Positions 1 through 7,101 of a stretch of 10,195 nucleotides of DNA are shown one piece after another. Position 1 is the first letter of the stretch; each line of letters begins with the position of its first letter. The notes under the pieces are model-generated. The model was not told the origin of the DNA. It saw only the letters and a list, made by a program, of their open reading frames with translations, and made no database searches. This DNA is from Desulfobacteraceae bacterium UBA2230 (GTDB taxonomy: Bacteria > Desulfobacterota > Desulfobacteria > Desulfobacterales > Desulfosarcinaceae). The stretch spans positions 1 through 10,195 of the forward strand of contig DDYQ01000020.1 in the NCBI GenBank assembly GCA_002348005.1, in the 5' to 3' direction. A program made the position numbers and the translations under genes.

Positions 1-659
1 CCTGCAAGCAGTGGCACGACCTGCCGGCTGAAGAGACGCTGAACCGGGGAATGTACGAGAACCCGCCCGATCTGTCGGGAACCACTTTCAAAGTGGTGCG
101 CATGAAGGAAGAGGTTATTGACGGTCGGCTGCGCTGGCTCTTTTTTCCTGAACAATGCCGGCACTGCGTCGATGCCCCCTGTGTCGACGTGGCCGGCGAC
201 GCGACCGCCATTTACCGCGACGAAAGCACCGGCGCGGTCATTTACACGGCCGCGACCAAGGAACTGGTAGCCGATGAAATCATCGAAGCCTGCCCTTACA
301 ATGTTCCGCGCAAAGGCCCCAACAACGTACTTTCCAAGTGCGACATGTGCAATGACCGGGTCCACAATGGTCTCCAGCCGATCTGCGTGAAAACCTGTGC
401 CACAGGGGCAATGAGCTTCGGTCCGCGAGAGGAGATCCTTCAAAAGGCGGAAAGCCGGCTGGCTGAAGTCCGAAAAATCCACCCCAAAGCGATTTTGACC
501 GACCCCGAGGAGGTCACGGTATTCTATCTGCTGGCGCATGATCCCTTTCTGTATCATCCGAGTGCAATCGCCTCAGCAGATTCTCCGGGGATCAGCCGCT
601 ATGCGGCGCTCAAGCGCCTGCTGCGTCCCTTTTCCCGGGCCGCAGCACACTTGGGGTAA
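1..659 (+). CDS. fdhB: Periplasmic formate dehydrogenase, iron-sulfur (beta) subunit, 5'-truncated
   Basis: This is the electron-transfer subunit of a molybdenum/tungsten formate dehydrogenase. It carries electrons from formate oxidation in the catalytic subunit through [4Fe-4S] clusters to a periplasmic acceptor such as cytochrome c3. The gene enters from the left edge: the first complete codon is at position 3, and the residues CKQWHDLPAE there match the end of the first cluster motif of this family, so the ATG at 51 is internal. Counting from that first Cys, the cluster ligands visible are the CRHC group (C52, C55, C60), C97 in EACPYNVPR, C113 and C116 in CDMC, and C128 and C132. The C-terminus has no membrane anchor helix, unlike E. 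coli FdnH, which fits the soluble Desulfovibrio-type enzyme. The catalytic subunit gene should lie just upstream, outside the window. fdhE follows on the same strand. Confidence 0.93.
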   Translation, partial: CKQWHDLPAEETLNRGMYENPPDLSGTTFKVVRMKEEVIDGRLRWLFFPEQCRHCVDAPCVDVAGDATAIYRDESTGAVIYTAATKELVADEIIEACPYNVPRKGPNNVLSKCDMCNDRVHNGLQPICVKTCATGAMSFGPREEILQKAESRLAEVRKIHPKAILTDPEEVTVFYLLAHDPFLYHPSAIASADSPGISRYAALKRLLRPFSRAAAHLG

Positions 660-670
660 AGCAAACTAAA

Positions 671-700
671 TCGACCGGAGGGTCAAGGCCCTCCGGTCGA
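671..700 (+). terminator. Perfect 12-bp inverted repeat after fdhB (hairpin without T-tract)
   Basis: TCGACCGGAGGG at 671-682 is exactly complementary to CCCTCCGGTCGA at 689-700, leaving a 6-base loop. It starts 11 bases after the fdhB stop. No T-run follows, so it is not a classical intrinsic terminator. It may be a transcript 3'-end stabiliser or processing element that lets fdhB mRNA outnumber fdhE mRNA. Confidence 0.6.
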
Positions 701-728
701 TCCGATCGCTGCATGCGCACCTCCGCGC

Positions 729-786
729 ACTGCGGCCGCCGGCAAATGTTCCTGGCGATTAAGTCCGGCGGCCGTGGTTTGTTTTG
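729..786 (+). terminator. GC-rich hairpin followed by T-rich stretch, upstream of fdhE
   Basis: CGGCCGCCGG at 733-742 pairs exactly with CCGGCGGCCG at 765-774. The stem can extend to 729-742/765-778 with two G-T wobbles, and the loop is 22 bases. It is followed by TGGTTTGTTTTG (775-786), which is T-rich but interrupted. This could be a leaky intrinsic terminator or attenuator that lowers expression of fdhE relative to the structural subunits. The long loop and broken T-run keep confidence moderate. Confidence 0.45.
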
Positions 787-810
787 AGTTGAACCTTTTG
801 GCACAGGAAG

Positions 811-1683
811 ATGCAAGTGGATTCATGGACCCCCGAAAGGGTGCACAAGGCGTTTCAGGCCGTTCTTCAGCGTGAGTCCGTCTACTCGGGCATGCTGCCT
901 TTTTTTGAATCGGTGTACATGCTGCAGGAAGCTTCTGTGGCTGCGGCACGTCCCGAGCCCCTGCCGGCGGTGATCGATGCCGCAATCGACCGGGAGCGTT
1001 CGCTGCTCGCACCCTCGCAGTTCACCATCGATTGGTCCAACGCACTGCAGCTGTTGGGCCGCCTGTGTGAACAAGCCCCTCAGTCCAATGCCGAAATGGC
1101 CGCCGGGGCAAGTTCGATCGCCGGCCGTCTGGATGCTCCTGAAACCAATTTCCAGCTTGCCTTCTCCTATTTGATAGAAGGCCGCTCAGAGGATTTCTCT
1201 GGTGCGGCAGCCGAACTGGAGGCCGGTCCCGACGTTCTGGGCTTCCTGCTGTTTAACAGTGCGTGGCCATCCATCGCCCATCATTCCCGCGCACTGGCGG
1301 CCAAATACGTTCAACCGGATTCCTGGGATAAAGGCACCTGTCCGATTTGCAATTCCGCTCCTTTCATCTCTTTGCTGGATGAAACCGGTCGCCGTGAACT
1401 GGTATGCGCGTTTTGCCGCCACCAATGGCACGCCAAACGCATTTTCTGCCCCTTCTGCGGGGAGGAGGACAGCCGCGCGCTGAGCTATTTTTTCAGCGAG
1501 GACGAAAAAGCCTATCGGGTGCATACCTGCCAATCCTGTTTGAAGTACCTTAAAAATGTGGATACCCGTGAACTGAACCGGCTCAGCTACCCGCCGCTGG
1601 AAGCGATCCTTACCACCCATCTCGACCTTACGGCCCAGCAGTTGGGTTTCAAAAGCATGACGCCTGTCTGGCTTTCGCTTTAG
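811..1683 (+). CDS. fdhE: Formate dehydrogenase accessory/maturation protein FdhE
   Basis: FdhE is a cytoplasmic iron-binding protein (rubredoxin-like in E. coli) that is needed for activity of exported formate dehydrogenases. It is thought to act on the catalytic subunit before Tat export. The 290-residue length is close to the E. coli protein. Four CxxC pairs, the family hallmark, are visible: C177/C180, C199/C202, C213/C216 and C240/C243. The N-terminal half is helical with no signal peptide or membrane segment. The start is uncertain: AGGAAG (805-810) abuts the ATG at 811, while a GTG at 817 lies six bases from it, a more normal ribosome-binding spacing; an in-frame stop at 790 rules out a longer form. 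The gene follows the beta subunit by 151 bp and probably belongs to the same operon, modulated by the hairpins between them. Confidence 0.95.
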   Translation: MQVDSWTPERVHKAFQAVLQRESVYSGMLPFFESVYMLQEASVAAARPEPLPAVIDAAIDRERSLLAPSQFTIDWSNALQLLGRLCEQAPQSNAEMAAGASSIAGRLDAPETNFQLAFSYLIEGRSEDFSGAAAELEAGPDVLGFLLFNSAWPSIAHHSRALAAKYVQPDSWDKGTCPICNSAPFISLLDETGRRELVCAFCRHQWHAKRIFCPFCGEEDSRALSYFFSEDEKAYRVHTCQSCLKYLKNVDTRELNRLSYPPLEAILTTHLDLTAQQLGFKSMTPVWLSL

Positions 1684-1908
1684 CCGGGCGAAATCAGGAG
1701 TCATCATCACCAGGGCGCAGAGAAGGCGGACTTGGATCAGCGCTGTGCGCGCTCTGATGATTGCCGGCACCTGCCCGATGAGTTCCTTCCGGCTGTCGTG
1801 CCGGCTGGACCGATGTCGTCGATGGCCATGGAACTCAACGATGCGATCGCTTCCACAACGCTCAGGGCAATGCCGCAGAGCGTGAGCCGTGGAAGATTAG
1901 AAGGACTT
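1684..1908. other. Convergent intergenic gap between fdhE and the RND gene
   Basis: About 225 bp separate the fdhE stop from the stop of the minus-strand RND gene. I see no credible gene here. Its only clear structure is the imperfect hairpin at 1850-1895. Small repeats (CCGGCTG at 1789-1795 and 1801-1807) look incidental. Confidence 0.6.
1850..1895 (-). terminator. Imperfect hairpin 14 bp after the RND gene stop
   Basis: CTTCCAC (1850-1856) pairs with GTGGAAG (1889-1895), and ACGCTC (1858-1863) pairs with GAGCGT (1878-1883). That gives 13 paired bases interrupted by an asymmetric internal loop (1 versus 5 bases). The apical loop can form a small GGC/GCC stem. It lies at the convergent junction and could end or protect both transcripts. 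It has no T-tract on either side, so intrinsic termination is not certain. Confidence 0.4.
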
Positions 1909-4900
1909 TTAAGCGGAGTGGTCCTCACCATCAGGCTGCCGCATGCATTCCGGGATCGATGGGGCCAGGGCCCGGGACAGGAGTTCGGCACCATTGAGTT
2001 CAGGTGCAAGCGCCACATCCACCATGGTCAGCGAAATGCTGAAGGCGCTCGCCGAAACAGCAGTTTGAGTCATTTCAATCACCTGCTCCAGGCGTTGCCG
2101 CAGCACCGAAAGCGCTTCGGTATTGTCGCAGGCTGTCAGCAGCCCCAAGGTGCGGCCGTCCAGGCGCGTGAGGGTGTCGTAGTCGCGAATGTGCCCGGTC
2201 AGCCGCTCCGCCAGGGAGCTCAAGATTTCGTCGCAGCACTCCCGCTGATCCGGCGGCTCACCCGGGTTAACCGTCAGGAGATGCAGCGAGAGCTTTTCGC
2301 CGCGCCGGCTGGCGCGGCGAACTTCCGTTTCCAGAATATTGCAGAAACCCTTGCGGTTGCACAGGTGGGTCAAATCATCCACCACGCTTTCGTTGGCCAG
2401 ACAATGGGTTAGTCGTTCCACCCGCCCGCACAAAATATTCAGAAGATTGCAGAACAGTTTGATCACCGTCGGTGGGTAGAGCCACTGAATGCGCTTCAGG
2501 ACGGCCCAGTTGATCGGTAGCAGTTCGCCATTCTCGCGGGCGATAACCGTGGCCGAGCGCGGCGCCTGGCGCAGCAGCCCCATTTCCCCAAGAATATCTC
2601 CGGCGCAGATGGAGTTGACGCTCTTCTGGCTGCCGGTGCCGGGTTTTCCATCCCCCTCGTAATCGATCACTTCAAAGCGTCCCGATACCACTGCATACAT
2701 GGAATCGCTCGGGTCTCCTTTGCGGAAGAGGATCTCACCCGCGGCTATGTTCCTGATGGTACCGGCCATGAGTATAGAATGGACTTCCGCGCGCGACAGC
2801 CCGTGCAGCAGGGGAATCTGCATGGAAGGGTCGCGGCCCATTTTGATCCGCACCAGGTCCCACAGGGTCACCAGTTCGACATGCCGCAGCAGGGAGGGTA
2901 AAATAATCAGATCGCCTGCCAGGGCCGAGAGCATGGTGATGACCATCAGCGTGCCGAATGTCGAGGTCGGCTTGAAACTTGAGAATATCAGCACCGCGAA
3001 ACCGAGACTGACCGTCAGGGTGGTAAAAATGACGGGCTGGCCGATCCGGGTCAAGGTTGTACGCATTGCCCGGCGCTCGTCCAGGTCCTTTTTAAATTCG
3101 CGGTTGAAGGTCACCATGTAGTGGATGGTGTCATCCACCGCCAGGCCGATGGCGATGCTGGCGATCAATACGGTGCCCATTGAAAGCTCTATGCCCAGCC
3201 AGCCCATCAGTCCGAAGTTGACCACGATAGGGAAGATGTTGGGCACAAGCGCTACCAGGCCGACTCTAAAGGAAAGAAACAAAAGGAACATGATGCCGAA
3301 GGTAACGGACAGAGTCAGTGAAAGGCTTTTGATTTGACCACTGACCAGATAGTGGCTGCTGGCCGATATGACCATGCCGAACCCGGTTACGTCCCACTTC
3401 AGTTCCGCGGGGAACCCGTCAGCCGAATACGAAGTGATCTTCCGACGCAACTCCAGAAAATCCCTTGAGTTGGAGATGTGCGTAAGCAGCAGGATGTTGG
3501 TGCGCGCAAAGCCTTCGTCCATAAAAGCGTTCAACATATCCGCACCCAACATGCTGCGGTAGCTGTTGATCAGCATGCGTAATTCGTAGGACTCCTCGGG
3601 CAGGCGGTAGTACTCGGGTTCGAAACGGTTGGACGCGTAGTTGACCAGTTTCAAATAGCTGGTGAAAGCGATTGCTTTGTCCACGCCCGGCAAGGTTTCG
3701 GCATATTGAGCAAGCTGGTCGATGCGACCCAGCTGTTCGATGTCTTCGAAATAGTCGGAATCGGGCGCCTGAATGTCGATATTGACGGGAAAGCTGCCGG
3801 ACAGGTGCCGGTAAATGTCATGAAAATTCTTGATAACTTCAGTATCCGGGCGGAAGTAGTCGACCGGGTTGGTTTCCACGCGCAGGCGTGGCAGGCCTGC
3901 CAGACTGATCAGGGCGATCACGCCCAACAGGGCGCATGCCGGTTTATGGTGATCGAGGTTGAGGTGTATGATGCTGTCGAGGATGCGCTGTATCCAGCGC
4001 GGCGCTCCCAGACGGTCGTGACCGCCGGCTGCGGCCGGCGCCAGAAAAGACAGCGCCACGGGCATTCCCGCCAGCAATATGATGATAAAGCCGAACATTC
4101 CCAGGCAGGCAAACAGGGCGAATTCGCGGACGGCATCGATGCGGTTGATGAACAGGGACGCCAGGCCGATAATCGTGGTGATGATGGCCAGGATAGTCGG
4201 CAGGGTGCATTCGGACATTGTTTCGATCACCGCGTCAGCCGAAGTGCCGGCCTGCTTCAGGTTGTGCCGATGCGCATTGACAATGTGCATGCAGTAGGCG
4301 GTGCCGACGGCGATCAGGAAAACCGGTACGATCATGGTGAGAATGGAGAGGTTTTTCCCGGACATGCCGATGAAGCCGAGGGTCCAGACAAGCGGCAGGA
4401 TTACGCAGAGGAGGGGGATGAGAACATATGACAGCCGCCGATAAATGGCCAGCAGCATGATCGTGATCAGGATGAAGGTGATAGGCGGCAGGCTCAAAAA
4501 ATCGCGCCGCGTGAATTGCGCCAGGGCTTGGGATATAAGCGGCATGCCGATCTGGTAGAGCGACAGGTTAGGGCCGCTTTGGGCAATGAGTGCGTCGACG
4601 GCGAAGATCACATCCGAATGCCGCGACGCGTCGGCGAGCACCAGGGTGATGGCCGAGGTGGTATGATCCCTTGAAATCAGATTGTGTTGAAACAGGGCGG
4701 TGCCGGCGATGTGCGCTTTGAAGCGCTCGGGCGGCCAATTGTCCGTGGGGTCCACCAGCTGTTTTATACCCGGCAGGCTGATGACGCGCTGGACGCCCGC
4801 GATGGCGCCTGCTGCTTCGGCCAGTTCGGTTATCTTGGCGAAACTGGCCGGTTCGAAAACGTCGTCGCATTTCACCACGATGCGGATTAGCTCTTCGGAG

Positions 4901-5121
4901 CCGAAGACCTGCTTGAATTCGGCATAGCGCGCCGCTTCCGGAATATCTTCGATAATCAGATCGTAAACCGATGTGCTGAAACGCAGGTGCGGGATGAATG
5001 AGGCCAGCACCAGGGTAATGCCGGTCAGCAGGGCCAGCACAATGTTGCGCCGCTCCAGAATGGAGCGCGCCAAAAGCCGCGTGTCGGGAATGGCCAGTTG
5101 CCAGTTGCTTCGTTTGAGCAT
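1909..5121 (-). CDS. RND/MMPL-family exporter fused to a cyclic-nucleotide-binding domain and a degenerate GGDEF domain
   Basis: This 1070-residue inner-membrane protein has an RND exporter core of the COG1033/MMPL type at about residues 1-750. TM1 lies at 27-46, a first extracytoplasmic domain at 47-211, TM2-TM6 at 212-362 and TM7 at 396-412. A second extracytoplasmic domain spans 413-598, followed by TM8-TM12 at 599-745. TM10 carries the family motif GLAVDDTIHYM (659-669), whose paired Asp are likely proton-relay residues. Residues 767-880 are a Crp-like nucleotide-binding domain with phosphate-binding cassette GEMGLLRQAPRSATV (845-859), including the Glu and Arg expected to contact the cyclic nucleotide. 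Residues 912-1050 resemble GGDEF (DDLTHLCNRKGF, 915-926), but the signature is DGRTL (988-992), so cyclase activity is unlikely; RDYD (979-982) sits at the inhibitory-site position. The substrate is unknown. The start has a weak AGGG six bases upstream. A 114-bp gap separates it from the kinase gene. Confidence 0.9.
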   Translation of the reverse strand: MLKRSNWQLAIPDTRLLARSILERRNIVLALLTGITLVLASFIPHLRFSTSVYDLIIEDIPEAARYAEFKQVFGSEELIRIVVKCDDVFEPASFAKITELAEAAGAIAGVQRVISLPGIKQLVDPTDNWPPERFKAHIAGTALFQHNLISRDHTTSAITLVLADASRHSDVIFAVDALIAQSGPNLSLYQIGMPLISQALAQFTRRDFLSLPPITFILITIMLLAIYRRLSYVLIPLLCVILPLVWTLGFIGMSGKNLSILTMIVPVFLIAVGTAYCMHIVNAHRHNLKQAGTSADAVIETMSECTLPTILAIITTIIGLASLFINRIDAVREFALFACLGMFGFIIILLAGMPVALSFLAPAAAGGHDRLGAPRWIQRILDSIIHLNLDHHKPACALLGVIALISLAGLPRLRVETNPVDYFRPDTEVIKNFHDIYRHLSGSFPVNIDIQAPDSDYFEDIEQLGRIDQLAQYAETLPGVDKAIAFTSYLKLVNYASNRFEPEYYRLPEESYELRMLINSYRSMLGADMLNAFMDEGFARTNILLLTHISNSRDFLELRRKITSYSADGFPAELKWDVTGFGMVISASSHYLVSGQIKSLSLTLSVTFGIMFLLFLSFRVGLVALVPNIFPIVVNFGLMGWLGIELSMGTVLIASIAIGLAVDDTIHYMVTFNREFKKDLDERRAMRTTLTRIGQPVIFTTLTVSLGFAVLIFSSFKPTSTFGTLMVITMLSALAGDLIILPSLLRHVELVTLWDLVRIKMGRDPSMQIPLLHGLSRAEVHSILMAGTIRNIAAGEILFRKGDPSDSMYAVVSGRFEVIDYEGDGKPGTGSQKSVNSICAGDILGEMGLLRQAPRSATVIARENGELLPINWAVLKRIQWLYPPTVIKLFCNLLNILCGRVERLTHCLANESVVDDLTHLCNRKGFCNILETEVRRASRRGEKLSLHLLTVNPGEPPDQRECCDEILSSLAERLTGHIRDYDTLTRLDGRTLGLLTACDNTEALSVLRQRLEQVIEMTQTAVSASAFSISLTMVDVALAPELNGAELLSRALAPSIPECMRQPDGEDHSA

Positions 5122-5126
5122 GATCG

Positions 5127-5145
5127 GCCCTAATAAGATAAGGGC
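5127..5145 (-). promoter_or_regulatory. Inverted repeat that masks the RND gene ribosome-binding site
   Basis: GCCCT at 5127-5131 and AGGGC at 5141-5145 flank a 9-base loop. In the minus-strand transcript, the only Shine-Dalgarno-like AGGG of the RND gene lies in the 3' arm of this 5-bp stem, six bases before the ATG. The arrangement suggests translational restraint of a large membrane protein, or a DNA operator. The stem is short, so this is tentative. Confidence 0.35.
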
Positions 5146-5187
5146 GGTTCTTTACCCGCAGTGAACGCAATCCGGTACTGGAACGAA

Positions 5188-5229
5188 GGTATGCCTATCA
5201 TAGCGGGTCGGCGTGGGCAACAGCATACC
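5188..5229. repeat. Inverted repeat GGTATGC / GCATACC between kinase and RND genes
   Basis: Seven-base arms at 5188-5194 and 5223-5229 are separated by 28 bases, within the 114-bp gap after the kinase stop. A minus-strand TATGAT (5197-5202) sits inside and could be a -10 element, but no convincing -35 is found at 16-18 bp. It could be an operator or a hairpin base. Chance occurrence cannot be excluded. Confidence 0.25.
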
Positions 5230-5235
5230 GGCGGT

Positions 5236-7101
5236 TCAGGAAGCGACCGGAAAAGAGAGCTTGAACATGGTCCCCTGGCCTTCGACGCTCGACACATCGA
5301 TCTTGCCGCCATAATCCTCGACGATGCCGTAAGAGATCGAAAGCCCCAGTCCCATGCCTTCGCCCATTTCTTTGGTGGTGAAGAAGGCTTCGAAGATTTT
5401 TTTGCGCATGGTTTCAGGGATTCCGCTGCCGTTGTCGGCCACCGAAACCACCGACCAGCCGTTTTCGGGATAGGTGCGGATGGTGATCTTGCGATCCACC
5501 TCGGGGTGCGTCTCGGCTTTTTGGTTCAGTGCGTCGCGCGCATTGGTCACCAGATTGAAGATGACCTGCTCTAAACGGTTCGGATGGGCCAGCACGATCG
5601 GCGGGTCCTCGGATAGATCGAGTTCTATCGTTATGTTCTGCAAAGCCAGTTGCCGGCCCAGAATTTTCAACACACTGTTAATCGGCTGGTTTAAAGAAAC
5701 TTTTTCGCGGCTGAAGTCCGACTTGCGCCCGAAGTCGCGCAGCCGTCTGATGATGTCCGTGGCGCGGTCGACCTGCCGGCTGATCTCCTCTACCACCACC
5801 TGTGCATCCCTGGGCTGCGTTTTGCGACGATCCTCCATGACCATCTCCAAAAACTCGCTTCCCATTTTGATGGCGTTCAGGGGCTGGTTGAGTTCGTGGG
5901 CAATACCAGCCGACATCTCTCCCAGGGTCTTCAACTTGCTGAACTGGATCAGCAGATTGTCTTTCTCCACCATTTCGGTGATGTCGGTGGTGGCGACGAT
6001 CAAGGCCTCCTGGTCGCCATAGTCCACCGGACAGGCCTGCACATTGACGTAGAAGGGGACTTCGCCTTTTTTCAGATAACGCTCCTTGGCGCTGACGATA
6101 ACGGTTTCGAATCCTTCCTTGCGACCGTCGGTCGCTCCCGGCTTGTAATCGAATCGGCCCAGTACGGAGAACGGTTTGCCCTTGAGTTCTTCACGGCTGT
6201 ACCCATAGGTGTCTTCGGCCGTCGGGTTTGCATCCAGAATCCTGAAGGAGTGGCGCTCGAGCACGAAGATCGGATTGGGGCCGCTCGCAAACAGGGAGCG
6301 GTACTTCTGTTCCGATTCGCGCAGCTTGATCTGGGACTGGATGATGCGCTGGGTCATATTGTCGAAAGAATAGGCCAGTTTCTGGACCTCATCCTTCGCC
6401 GGTTGGCGGCTCAGAACCTGGCGGCCCAGATCGACATGCACTTCGAAATTGCCCCGGCTGAGTTCATCCGAAATCCGGGTCAGCTGGGAAATGGGTTTGG
6501 TGATGTAACGGGCCAGCCAGTGGCTGAGAATGAAGCAGAAAACGGTCACCACCGAAACGAACCCCAGGAAGGTAATGCGCAGCTTTCCAATCAGCTGATC
6601 GATGTGCTTCTTGTAGAGTCCGACATGGATGCTGCCGATCTGGTAGATGCCTTCCAGCACCGGTACGGCAACGTCATAGACGTCATCGCCGCCGAGTCGC
6701 AACAGGGCCACCTGATGCGGCAATTCCGCCGCCATGTGGTTGGCGTACTGCAGACCCTGCGGAAAGGGTCTCACGAAAGTATGCGCCAGGACATTATCCT
6801 GCTTGTCCTGAACGAAAATGTAATTGATCAGCAGGCGGCGTTCGCCAAGCCGGGCCTCGAATATCAGGCTGGTCAACTGACCGATGTCCCGGGTCAGGAT
6901 AAAGGTGCGGCCGCTCTCCGCAATGCTGTTGGCAATTCCCAGCCCGCGCAGCTTCAGCTCCGAAGTCAAACCGGAAATCAGAATCCAGCGGGTAAAGACC
7001 GCAATGGGGATGCTGATCAGCAGGGTGACCAGGGCGGTGGTGATAAAAATTTTGTTTTTAAGGCTGGTATTGCCCAGCCGCGCGGCTATTCGTTTAACCA
7101 T
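5236..7101 (-). CDS. Membrane-bound PAS sensor histidine kinase
   Basis: This 621-residue inner-membrane two-component sensor autophosphorylates on His and should pass the phosphate to a response regulator not found in this window. Order of domains: TM1 about 19-42, an extracytoplasmic sensor region about 43-175 of unassigned fold, TM2 about 176-197, HAMP linker about 198-252, PAS about 265-375, dimerisation/phosphoacceptor domain about 389-455 with H402 in [11 protein letters not shown], and an ATPase domain about 500-619. ATP-binding boxes are intact: N-box [10 protein letters not shown] (516-525), G1 DNGSGIP (556-562), F-box around F570-F574 and G2 GMGLGLS (582-588). The HELNQPL form resembles DctB/NtrB-like kinases. 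The gene overlaps the upstream lipoprotein gene by 16 bp and has no clear Shine-Dalgarno sequence of its own, which suggests translational coupling and a joint sensing role. Confidence 0.95.
   Translation of the reverse strand: MVKRIAARLGNTSLKNKIFITTALVTLLISIPIAVFTRWILISGLTSELKLRGLGIANSIAESGRTFILTRDIGQLTSLIFEARLGERRLLINYIFVQDKQDNVLAHTFVRPFPQGLQYANHMAAELPHQVALLRLGGDDVYDVAVPVLEGIYQIGSIHVGLYKKHIDQLIGKLRITFLGFVSVVTVFCFILSHWLARYITKPISQLTRISDELSRGNFEVHVDLGRQVLSRQPAKDEVQKLAYSFDNMTQRIIQSQIKLRESEQKYRSLFASGPNPIFVLERHSFRILDANPTAEDTYGYSREELKGKPFSVLGRFDYKPGATDGRKEGFETVIVSAKERYLKKGEVPFYVNVQACPVDYGDQEALIVATTDITEMVEKDNLLIQFSKLKTLGEMSAGIAHELNQPLNAIKMGSEFLEMVMEDRRKTQPRDAQVVVEEISRQVDRATDIIRRLRDFGRKSDFSREKVSLNQPINSVLKILGRQLALQNITIELDLSEDPPIVLAHPNRLEQVIFNLVTNARDALNQKAETHPEVDRKITIRTYPENGWSVVSVADNGSGIPETMRKKIFEAFFTTKEMGEGMGLGLSISYGIVEDYGGKIDVSSVEGQGTMFKLSFPVAS

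Noticed and set aside
1673..1693. TTTCGC/GCGAAA inverted repeat spanning the fdhE stop codon
   Set aside because: Only six bp with a 9-base loop, partly inside the coding frame and without a T-tract; not a credible terminator.
1732..2412. Plus-strand open frame of 226 codons running from the convergent gap into the RND gene
   Set aside because: Most of it is antisense to the GGDEF-like domain, and it lacks a ribosome site and any recognisable motif.
2689..2838. Possible frameshift or gene boundary between the exporter core and the nucleotide-binding domain
   Set aside because: The reading frame is continuous with no stop. The only Met codons near the junction (residues 761 and 767) lack a clear ribosome site, so a single fused product is the simplest reading.
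3706..4431. Plus-strand open frame of 241 codons inside the RND gene
   Set aside because: The translation is rich in Asp, Gln, His and Gly, as expected for antisense of membrane-helix codons, and has no ribosome site or known family.
4568..5170. Minus-strand 200-codon frame that starts upstream of the RND gene
   Set aside because: It is a shifted frame of the RND gene with Arg/His-rich translation, whereas the RND frame has clear transmembrane segments and family motifs.
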